Below are positions 7,125-13,586 of a stretch of DNA of 30,925 nucleotides, piece after piece (position 1 is the stretch's first letter; each line of letters opens with the position of its first letter). The notes beneath the pieces were generated by a model. It did no database searches. It had not been told where the DNA came from and saw only the letters and a list, made by a program, of their open reading frames with translations. The stretch is from an uncultured Rhodospirillales bacterium (GTDB lineage Bacteria; Pseudomonadota; Alphaproteobacteria; CACIAM-22H2), in assembly GCA_937926175.1 (NCBI GenBank), contig CALANV010000024.1, positions 1 to 30,925 of the forward strand. Reading direction: 5' to 3'. The translations under genes were made by a program, and so were the position numbers.

Positions 7125-8393
7125 GTGGCTTTCAATCCGCTCCAGGAACGCGGCATTCCGATCGACCAGCAGCTTCGCAACTGGTCCGAGCTCAACGTCG
7201 ATCCCTACGACAAGGACGGCGTCGATCCCTATACGCGCTGTCGCGTCATCGCCATGAACGGCATCGAGGTGGAGGCCATCCTCTTCTCGCACCAGTTCGC
7301 GCGCAACACCGCCGATGCGGCGCTCAAGCAGCAGTTGGCGATGACGCGCCGGATCGAGCAGCAGCAGCAGAAGGCGATCAACTGGCTCATCCCCGGGCAG
7401 GAGACGACGCTCGAGGTCACGATCGGCTACGAGCAGGTCGCCGTCGATCTTACGGCCTGGGTCGCGCAGGCGGAGCCCAACCCCTATGCCAGGCAGGCCT
7501 ACGAGTTCGGCCTGCTCGAGGATTTCGATCATCTCTACCGCTACGCCAATCTGCTCGACATGATGGACGGCAAGAAAGCCGCCGAGGTCGTCGGGCAGCT
7601 GACGGAGATCATGCCGGGCCGCCCGACACGGCTCGAGCACCGGCATCCGTTCGACGAGATAAGGCGGCATCTCATTGCCGAAAATGCCGATCCGCTGTCG
7701 TCGCTGCACGCGCTGACCATCGTTGCAGCCGAGCAGCAGACGATGAACTTCTACATGACCATCGGCAACCGGCCGCAGGAGAAGATCGCGCGCGGCCTTT
7801 ATCTGGAGATCGCGCAGATCGAGGAGCAGCACGTGACTCATTACGAGTCACTGATGGATCCGTCGCTGTCCTGGGCCGCGAAGCTCGTCCAGCACGAATA
7901 CAACGAATGCTACATGTACTACTCGTTCATGCAGCAGGAGAGCGACCCGCGCATCAAGCGGATCTGGGAACTGCATTTGAACATGGAACTCGAGCACCTG
8001 AGGCTCGCCTGCGAGCTGATGAAACGAGTCGACAGGACGGATCCCGAGGCGATGCTGCCGCGCTCGCTGCCCGAGCCGGTCAAGTTCCAGTCCAACAAGG
8101 AGTTCGTACGGCGCGTGCTGAAGGATCAGGTCGACCTGACGGCCGATCAGAGCGAGTTCGTACCGGTGACACAACTGCCGAAAGATCACCGGTATTTCTG
8201 GTACCAGCGTCAGGTGAATGCCGACGGCCTGATCCCGTCGGAGCAGGTCATCGACGCGCATCGCCGCGAGAGGGGCGACCGCGAATACCGTCTCGAGACC
8301 GACGGGGTGCATCCGGTACCCGGCCTGCGCGAACAGGATCGCGGCAAGGGGCTCGAATATGACCGTATGATGAGCGAGGCCGCGGCGGAATGA
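7125..8393 (+). CDS. Large ferritin-like diiron protein of unknown function
   Basis: This 422-residue soluble protein starts at a GTG behind a near-perfect ribosome site. The centre has the residue pattern of a ferritin-like diiron four-helix bundle: Glu203 in AAEQQT, Glu233 and His236 (EEQH, an ExxH motif), Glu258/Glu261 in HEYNEC, and Glu288 and His291 (ELEH, the second ExxH). Helical segments with further Glu, His and Gln residues precede it (about 46-160). The last 120 residues are charged and without recognised motif. No signal peptide or membrane segment is seen. The family is not one I can name. The diiron assignment is inferred from motif spacing, and substrate or iron-storage role is unknown. 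It is monocistronic, closed by a long hairpin. Confidence 0.8.
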   Translation: MAFNPLQERGIPIDQQLRNWSELNVDPYDKDGVDPYTRCRVIAMNGIEVEAILFSHQFARNTADAALKQQLAMTRRIEQQQQKAINWLIPGQETTLEVTIGYEQVAVDLTAWVAQAEPNPYARQAYEFGLLEDFDHLYRYANLLDMMDGKKAAEVVGQLTEIMPGRPTRLEHRHPFDEIRRHLIAENADPLSSLHALTIVAAEQQTMNFYMTIGNRPQEKIARGLYLEIAQIEEQHVTHYESLMDPSLSWAAKLVQHEYNECYMYYSFMQQESDPRIKRIWELHLNMELEHLRLACELMKRVDRTDPEAMLPRSLPEPVKFQSNKEFVRRVLKDQVDLTADQSEFVPVTQLPKDHRYFWYQRQVNADGLIPSEQVIDAHRRERGDREYRLETDGVHPVPGLREQDRGKGLEYDRMMSEAAAE

Positions 8394-8425
8394 CGGGCAG
8401 GGCGTCCGGGCCGACACCTGAAGCG

Positions 8426-8459
8426 TGAACGCCGGATCGGCCGACCGATCCGGCGTTCA
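8426..8459. terminator. Bidirectional terminator-like inverted repeat
   Basis: A perfect 15-bp stem pairs 8426-8440 with 8445-8459 around a CCGA loop. It sits between the convergent ferritin-like and reductase-like genes, where one hairpin can serve both. The T tract after it on the plus strand is poor (TCTTC), so termination may be weak or the hairpin may act mainly as a 3' end protector. Confidence 0.75.
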
Positions 8460-8536
8460 TCTTCATCCGGTATCCTGTCTGGCATGGCCGGTCCCGCCCG
8501 GCGGCGGGACGGACATGGTCACGACCGTCGAAAAGG

Positions 8537-9607
8537 TCAGGCGGCGGCCTTCCGGTTCATCGCCAGCCGGGCATCGACAAGGGCGACGGTCTCGTCGACG
8601 ACGTCGTTCCGCATGCCTTTCTGTGCCGCGATGCTCTGCACCAGCCGGTCCACGCGTTCGATATTGGGTGCACCGGCGAACAGGGCGCGCGCGGCCGAAG
8701 ACGGCCGCGTCAGGCCTTGCGCCGCGGCGGCGTACTTCTCGAACGGCACCAGGTCGTCGGGCGATGCGCCCAACGCAATGCACAGATCGCGGACCCAGTT
8801 GTAGACGGACCGCGACGCCTCGACGTCGGAATGCACGGCGTCCTTAATGGAGCGCGCCGCATCCTTCTGAACGCAGCGATAATTGCCCGTGAGCAGCATG
8901 GCCCACTTCGCCAGCGGCACGAACACGGAATCGTGCACCTTGAGCTTGACGGGCAATTCGATCGCGCCGTCGCCGGGATCGTAACGGACCGCCTCGATGT
9001 CCGCCTGCATCCGGCGCAGCATCGCCGTGTGCTCGTCGGAATCGAAACGGGCCGCCTTGAAGTTGGTCGGCAACGTGACCTGCAGCACGTTGACTTTTTC
9101 CTCCGGCGGCCGGAACGCTTGCGGGTCGGGGCTGCACAGCGTCATCAGCGCCGGATCGAAATTGTCCCATACGGACGCATCGGTATAGCAATGCCGCAAG
9201 GCATCGGCGTCGAGGCCCGGAATGCGCCGCAGATATGGCAGCGGCGGCATGTTCATGATCGACATGCAGGGCACCTTCGCCTTCGCGACGGCGTCCAGGA
9301 GCTCGCGCACCCCCGGGGCACGATACTGAGGCTCCTGCATGGCCAGGGCGACGAGATCGTAATCGGCGGGATTGACGTCGCCGGGCACGGCGGCTGACAC
9401 GGTGCCCGGCAGCTTGCGCGAGTCGATCTCGACGGGTTCGCTCCGGCCCTTGACCGGCAGGCGCACGCGGGCACCTTCCGCGTTGATCAACGCCGCTTCT
9501 TCAGGAAGACACACCAGCTTCACGTTGTGGCCCGCAAGCGCCAGCTTGATCGCCAGGAGCGAGCCGTAGGAAGCGCCCATGATCAACGTGTCGTACTTCG
9601 TTTGCAC
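8537..9607 (-). CDS. Ketopantoate reductase-like NAD(P)-binding protein
   Basis: The 356-residue protein starts with a beta-alpha-beta nucleotide-binding segment (YDTLIMGASYGSLLA) as in the ApbA/PanE ketopantoate reductase N-terminal domain. A helical C-terminal half carries KLKVHDSVFVPLAKWAML, roughly where the family dimerisation domain lies. The glycine motif reads GASYGS instead of GxGxxG, one residue shorter than in PanE and lacking the middle glycine. The start is a GTG with GGAGCTG upstream. It faces the ferritin-like gene convergently and has no pantothenate genes nearby, so it is likely a dehydrogenase of another 2-oxo or opine-type substrate, not the cell's PanE. Confidence 0.75.
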   Translation of the reverse strand: MQTKYDTLIMGASYGSLLAIKLALAGHNVKLVCLPEEAALINAEGARVRLPVKGRSEPVEIDSRKLPGTVSAAVPGDVNPADYDLVALAMQEPQYRAPGVRELLDAVAKAKVPCMSIMNMPPLPYLRRIPGLDADALRHCYTDASVWDNFDPALMTLCSPDPQAFRPPEEKVNVLQVTLPTNFKAARFDSDEHTAMLRRMQADIEAVRYDPGDGAIELPVKLKVHDSVFVPLAKWAMLLTGNYRCVQKDAARSIKDAVHSDVEASRSVYNWVRDLCIALGASPDDLVPFEKYAAAAQGLTRPSSAARALFAGAPNIERVDRLVQSIAAQKGMRNDVVDETVALVDARLAMNRKAAA

Positions 9608-9902
9608 GTCAGCAGCTCCGCGTCTCGAGAGTGGAAAGACGGCGCGGCCGGCGAACCGCGATCAGTTTGCAGAGGCCGCGTTCTTGCACGCGGCATGCTA
9701 CTCAGCGCGTTGTGTCCAGGCAAGAAAACCCCATGCTGCGTCGCAGCAAACAGACGGCATCATGTGCGCGCGACTGATGGGCTCGACGCGCAATGGAACG
9801 GTCGTCGGCAAGCGGTGCCGGATCGCCACGTCGAAGTCGTTTTCGTGCCCGACGAGATGACGTATCGACGCCGTGCCATCGGTGATGGGCGACGCTTGAC
9901 AT
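9608..9902. other. Intergenic region upstream of the reductase-like gene
   Basis: The 295 bases separate the start of the reductase-like gene from the end of the ridA pseudogene. Short open segments exist on both strands. One on the minus strand near 9750-9860 reads FDVAIRH and vaguely recalls a LysR effector domain, but this is too short to call. No intact gene is seen. Confidence 0.45.
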
Positions 9903-10288
9903 TCAGGCCACGGCGATCGCCTCGATCTCCAGAAGCCACACGGGATCGAATATGCCGGTAATAATGACGGTCAGGCAAGGTGTACGGTCTCCCAAGATCG
10001 CCTGGCGCACGGCCCGATTTTTCATCGCTATATCGACGGTCGGACAGGAACGTCGTGACCTGACCAGATTGCCGAGGGATATATCGGCGGCTCGAGGTTG
10101 CGCTTCTATGTTTCGCCAAACGAGCTGGGCCTGATCGGCAAACGTTTCCGGAATCTTTCCTTGCACATGACGGGAATTAGCCCGCTGATGTGGAGCATGC
10201 GACCCGCATTTCCGATCTCGAGCGCCTGCGCGTAACCGCCTCGGGCTTCCGGCGCATCGGCAGCGTTGATGCTTCGTTTCTCGATCAT
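9903..10288 (-). pseudogene. ridA family pseudogene (frameshifted)
   Basis: RidA proteins are small trimeric enamine/imine deaminases. Three frames must be joined to recover one. The start MIEKRSINAADAPEA at ATG 10288, with a GGAAGGA ribosome site, runs to about 10160. There a one-base loss shifts into a frame carrying GKIPETFADQAQLVWRNIE, and that frame ends with LTVIITGIF and WLLEIEAIAVA before a TGA at 9903. A second one-base loss near 10063 and a compensating one-base gain near 10027 put the VTTFLSDRRY segment out of frame. The joined product would be about 127 residues, normal for the family. Three independent indels make real decay more likely than sequencing error, though raw reads would settle it. 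Confidence 0.85.
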
Positions 10289-11112
10289 TCCAAGTGTCCT
10301 TCCGTTGAGATTTTTGCAGAGCCGCGAATAGGGATTCGCGACGGGTCCGCCCGCCGGAGTCAGGTGGCAGGCACGGTAATGAGAAGGGATTCCGTGCTCG
10401 CAGAGACACCAAAATTCCGCCATGCCTATCGACAGCACGGGGCTGGCAAACACACTTTTTACCTCAGATCGACACGACCGCCGGTGGAGATATTTCGCCT
10501 GCACGACCTCCGGCATGAAGTCGTGTTCAGAATGGTGGTGCGTGGTCACCCGGCGCGAAGTGTTGATGCACCAGAGTGGCGTTGGAGTTGCGCTAGCCGA
10601 ACCGCAACGTTTGCTCGATCCGCTCGCGTTCTGTCCCTTGTGATTGATTTATCTGGTCGCGGCGCAGGCCAGCCTCCCGCCGCGGCGGCTGAGCTGGAAG
10701 GTCCTGGTGGAAGTTGCATCGCACGAACTTCTGCCAGCCTCCTACCATTCCTTGATCTGCTCGACTTAAGTCGACGCGTTCAGGATCCGAGCCGACACAG
10801 ACGGGGCGAGGCGCTGACGAACAAATGCTCGTCCGGGCGACTCAGCAGATGTTTGGGGTTGCCCTGAAAGAAAGTGCGTCCCGACGATCTATCCTGGTAA
10901 GCCCAAGCGCACATACCATCCGATGGCGGCTCGGCGCGGGCGCGACACGCTTTGTCCTACATGCGCTTTGCGGGACACGTCGTCCGATCCATCCAAGCGG
11001 GCAAATAAATTAAAGACCGAGGCGACGGAAAGGGGCGCTCCGGCCCTCACGGCTCGGTGGATTGGAAACCCCGTTGAGACCTGAAGCCAACGAGGGCTAT
11101 CCTGTAAAAAAT
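10289..11112. other. Decayed region without intact genes
   Basis: This stretch lies to the right of the ridA pseudogene and carries a probable tyrosine-recombinase relic at about 10466-10620. The rest (10621-11112) has short frames on both strands, AT-rich patches near 11006-11016, and no family I recognise. The longest plus frame (10190-10867) does not look like one protein: only the short integrase-like motif inside it makes sense. Confidence 0.5.
10466..10620 (+). pseudogene. Tyrosine recombinase (integrase) C-terminal relic
   Basis: One plus frame reads PVEIFRLHDLRHEVVFRMVVRG around 10476-10545. This matches the box II region of phage-type integrases, with HDLRH at 10502-10516. A shift of frame near 10550 then gives REVLMHQSGVGVALAEPQ, which resembles the following LGHxS segment, with Met in place of Gly. 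The catalytic tyrosine and the N-terminal half are missing. This is a short match read by eye over two frames, so it may be coincidence. If real, it is the remains of an integrative element next to the ridA pseudogene. Confidence 0.45.
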
Positions 11113-11144
11113 AAAAAAAACCGCCGGGCCGCGAGGGCCCGGCG
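11106..11144 (-). terminator. Strong intrinsic terminator, minus strand
   Basis: On the minus strand a perfect 9-bp GC stem (11136-11144 with 11122-11130, 5-base loop) is followed by two bases and then eight T, one A and six T (11120 down to 11106). It is among the strongest terminators in the window and has no protein gene directly upstream of it, which is the main reason to suspect a small RNA. Confidence 0.95.
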
Positions 11145-11257
11145 AGTTGAACAGGGAGGCTTCACGTCTGGGAGACGTAGGGTCCGAAGACCCTGCAGTC
11201 GGGCTTTCGCCCGGCCGTGTCGCTGGAAGCGACACATGATGCTGCGATGCAACATCA
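11113..11257 (-). ncRNA. Candidate structured small RNA with six hairpins
   Basis: Read on the minus strand, six hairpins follow one another: 11237-11257 (8 bp, one GU), 11217-11235 (8 bp, UCC loop), 11200-11213 (5 bp, GAAA loop), 11179-11194 (6 bp, UUCG loop), 11164-11178 (6 bp, CCC loop) and the terminator stem 11122-11144. The GAAA and UUCG loops, both closed by C-G pairs, are stable RNA tetraloops only on this strand. The 19-base linker before the terminator contains CCUCCC, an anti-Shine-Dalgarno-like sequence. No protein frame fits. It could be a free small RNA or the end of a long lysR 3' UTR, since no terminator with a T tract lies between. The anti-Shine-Dalgarno linker recalls alphaproteobacterial sRNAs such as suhB/MmgR or CcsR, but I cannot assign a family. 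Confidence 0.65.
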
Positions 11258-11534
11258 GCGTCTCCGAATTTAAACTGCTGTCCAAAAATTGGTATCGCAG
11301 ATTTGGTAACGAAGGCATGCGATGTGCGCATGGCCCATACTAGGGGACGTAGGCCGCCGTGCCGGCGTGGTGATGCTGCACTGCCGTCGACTTGGAATCA
11401 TTTAAAATCAAGTCTCTCGGACCATGGGAGGCGGGCCCGCGGCGCCATGGCCGACGGTGAGGCGCCAGCCCGGCCGTCTTTCCACCGGTCACGGAAATTC
11501 TCCCGTGACGTGTCTTCCGACACGTCCGTACTGC
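11258..11534. other. Spacer between lysR and the hairpin array
   Basis: On the minus strand this follows the lysR stop. It begins with a perfect 8-bp hairpin (11507-11526) and a weaker one (about 11490-11506), then about 230 bases with no gene. AT-rich spots at 11401-11410 and about 11270-11275 could be promoter elements for the hairpin array, but I find no good -35/-10 pair. Confidence 0.5.
11507..11526 (-). other. Perfect hairpin with GNRA loop after lysR
   Basis: GACGTGTC (11507-11514) pairs with GACACGTC (11519-11526). On the minus strand the loop is GGAA, a GNRA tetraloop. It starts 8 bases after the lysR stop codon and lacks a T tract, so it is more likely a 3' stabilising or processing element than a terminator. 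Confidence 0.6.
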
Positions 11535-12425
11535 TTAAAATTGCCCCTCGGCAACCTTGCGGATCAGAAAGTCGCGGAATACGGCGATGCGCTTCGAGTT
11601 GCGCAGCTCTTCCGGATAGACGAAGTAGGCCTCGTAGGTCGGCCCCTCGAGTTCGGGCAGAACCTGGACGATGCGCGAACTTTCCTGCGCCATGTAGTCC
11701 GGGAAGGCGGCGATGCCGATGCCGTTCTCGACGGCGCGCATGATGGCATAGACGTTGTTCACCATCAGCGCCGGCTCGCGACGGTGGCCGGGCTTGGTGC
11801 CGGCTTCCAGCAACCAGTTGACGCCGGGGAAGGGCGGGCGCGGATCCTCGCCGTAGACGATGATGCGGTGATTGTCGAGGTCCGCCGCCGTCTTCGGTAT
11901 TCCGTACTTCTTCAGATAGGCCGGGCTCGCGAACACGTGCACGTGAATCGTCAGCAGGTGTCGCTGGATCAGGTCCGGCTGGCGCGGCGTCGTCGTGCGG
12001 ATGGCGCAGTCGGCCTCGCGCATGCCGAGGTCGAGCTCCTCGTCCTCGACGATCAGGTTGAGACGGATGTCCGGGTAGAGCTCGATGAACTCGCGCAGGC
12101 GCGGCGTGAGCCACACCGTGCCGAGCGCGACAGGCGTCGTCACCCGGAGGAGGCCCGACGGCTTGTCCTTGCTCTCGCTGATCTGCGCCTCGGCCGCGGC
12201 GAGCTTCAGGAACACTTCGCGGACGGTGCGGAAGAGCAGCTCGCCCTGCTCGGTCAAAATGAGGCCGCGCGCATGCCGGTGGAACAGAGGCGTGCGCAGC
12301 GACTCCTCAAGCGCGCTGATCTGCCGGCTGACCGCCGACTGGCTGAGGTTCAGCACCTCGCCGGCATGGGTGAAACTGCCGGCCTCGGCCACGGCGTGAA
12401 AGATTCGCAGTTTGTCCCAGTCCAT
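11535..12425 (-). CDS. LysR family transcriptional regulator
   Basis: This 296-residue LysR-type regulator has the winged helix-turn-helix at about residues 2-60 (AEAGSFTHAGEVLNLSQSAV, then RQISALEE and TPLFHR), a linker helix, and a LysR substrate-binding domain from about 90 onward. I chose ATG 12425 (MDWDKLRIFH, the usual family start) over a GTG two codons upstream. It lies 58 bases downstream of trxB on the same strand and may share its transcript. The effector is unknown. The placement next to trxB hints at a redox role, but only by context. Confidence 0.92.
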   Translation of the reverse strand: MDWDKLRIFHAVAEAGSFTHAGEVLNLSQSAVSRQISALEESLRTPLFHRHARGLILTEQGELLFRTVREVFLKLAAAEAQISESKDKPSGLLRVTTPVALGTVWLTPRLREFIELYPDIRLNLIVEDEELDLGMREADCAIRTTTPRQPDLIQRHLLTIHVHVFASPAYLKKYGIPKTAADLDNHRIIVYGEDPRPPFPGVNWLLEAGTKPGHRREPALMVNNVYAIMRAVENGIGIAAFPDYMAQESSRIVQVLPELEGPTYEAYFVYPEELRNSKRIAVFRDFLIRKVAEGQF

Positions 12426-12483
12426 TTCCACCGGAAGCCGCCGCGACCATCACGCGGCGGTTCCCCCCTGTTCAAATCATCGT

Positions 12484-13452
12484 CTACTGCGCCGCCTCCA
12501 GCGCGGCCGCTTCCGCATGGGCGAGGAAGCGCTCTGCCTCAAGCGCGCCCATGCAGCCCATGCCGGCGGCTGTCACCGCCTGACGGAAAACCTTGTCCTT
12601 GACGTCGCCCGCGGCGAACACGCCCGGGACGCTGGTCGCCGTCGAATCGGGTTTGGTCACGATGTAGCCCTCGGCGTCCATGTCGAGCTGGCCCTTGAAG
12701 AGTTCGGTCGCCGGCGTGTGGCCGATCGCGACGAACAAGCCGTCGACGTCCAGCCGCCGCTCCGCCCCGGTGACGACGTCGCGCAGCCGGAGACCCGTGA
12801 CGGTCGGCGGGTCGTCGTGGCCGAGAACCTCCTCGACGACGGAATTCCAGATGACCTCGATTTTTGGGTTGGCAAATACACGGGCCTGGTTCGTCTTGTC
12901 GGCGCGAAGCTGGTCGCGGCGATGGATGAGCGTCACGTGGGACGCATGATTGGTGAGGTAGAGTGCCTCCTCGGCCGCCGTGTTGCCGCCGCCCACCACC
13001 GCGACATGCTTGCCGCGGAAGAAGAAACCGTCGCAGGTCGCACAGGCGGAAACGCCATAGCCGCGGAATTTCTCCTCGCTCGGAAGACCGAGCCAGCGCG
13101 CCTGCGCGCCCGTGCAGATGATCAGCGTGTCGCCGAGATAGGTGTCCCCGCTGTCGCCGATGCAGGTGAAAGGACGGCGCGAGAGATCGACCTTGACAAT
13201 CGTGTCGTCGAAGATCCGCGTTCCGACATGCTCGGCCTGCTTGCCCATCTGCTCCATGAGCCACGGCCCCTGGATCGGCTCGGCAAAGCCTGGGTAGTTC
13301 TCGACCTCTGTCGTGATCGAGAGCTGGCCGCCGGGCTGCAGGCCGCGAATGAGCATCGGGCCCAGATTGGCGCGAGCAGCGTAGATCGCGGCGGTGTATC
13401 CGGCGGGCCCGGAACCGAGGATCAGAACCTTGGTATGGTGAGTCTGGGGCAT
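12484..13452 (-). CDS. trxB: Thioredoxin-disulfide reductase
   Basis: TrxB is the FAD-containing enzyme that reduces thioredoxin with NADPH in the cytoplasm. The 322-residue protein has the FAD dinucleotide fold GSGPAG at 13-18, the redox-active CATC at 137-140, the NADPH fold GGGNTA at 154-159 with the basic HRRD that favours NADPH, and the C-terminal FAD motif GVFAAGD. Length fits the low-molecular-weight bacterial type. The ATG at 13452 starts MPQTHHTKVLILG; an extension to 13509 is rejected because it adds unconserved sequence. The ribosome site is weak. The gene precedes lysR. Confidence 0.96.
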   Translation of the reverse strand: MPQTHHTKVLILGSGPAGYTAAIYAARANLGPMLIRGLQPGGQLSITTEVENYPGFAEPIQGPWLMEQMGKQAEHVGTRIFDDTIVKVDLSRRPFTCIGDSGDTYLGDTLIICTGAQARWLGLPSEEKFRGYGVSACATCDGFFFRGKHVAVVGGGNTAAEEALYLTNHASHVTLIHRRDQLRADKTNQARVFANPKIEVIWNSVVEEVLGHDDPPTVTGLRLRDVVTGAERRLDVDGLFVAIGHTPATELFKGQLDMDAEGYIVTKPDSTATSVPGVFAAGDVKDKVFRQAVTAAGMGCMGALEAERFLAHAEAAALEAAQ

Positions 13453-13586
13453 CGGTGAATCGGCGCGTGGGGCGCTGCACAACTTAAGACCCCATCCTTC
13501 GGGGTGCAAGCATGCAAGCTTCGCTTTTCACGCAGCGCTGAAATCCGCAACGCTTACCGGGCGTCTTCGGACGCGGCGGACTTGCC

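Noticed and set aside
9750..9860. Fragment of a LysR effector domain on the minus strand (FDVAIRH then VEPIS)
   Set aside because: The resemblance covers only a few residues, with no helix-turn-helix or flanking domain. Chance cannot be excluded.
10190..10867. 225-residue plus-strand frame as a gene
   Set aside because: It overlaps the ridA pseudogene in antisense at its start. Only a short integrase-like motif is recognisable and composition does not look like one protein.
11047..11331. 94-residue minus-strand frame over the hairpin array
   Set aside because: It reads through the terminator and all six hairpins, has no ribosome site and resembles no family.
11424..12602. 392-residue plus-strand frame opposite lysR and the trxB end
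   Set aside because: Antisense shadow of lysR; no recognisable domain and the composition follows codon complement of the minus-strand genes.
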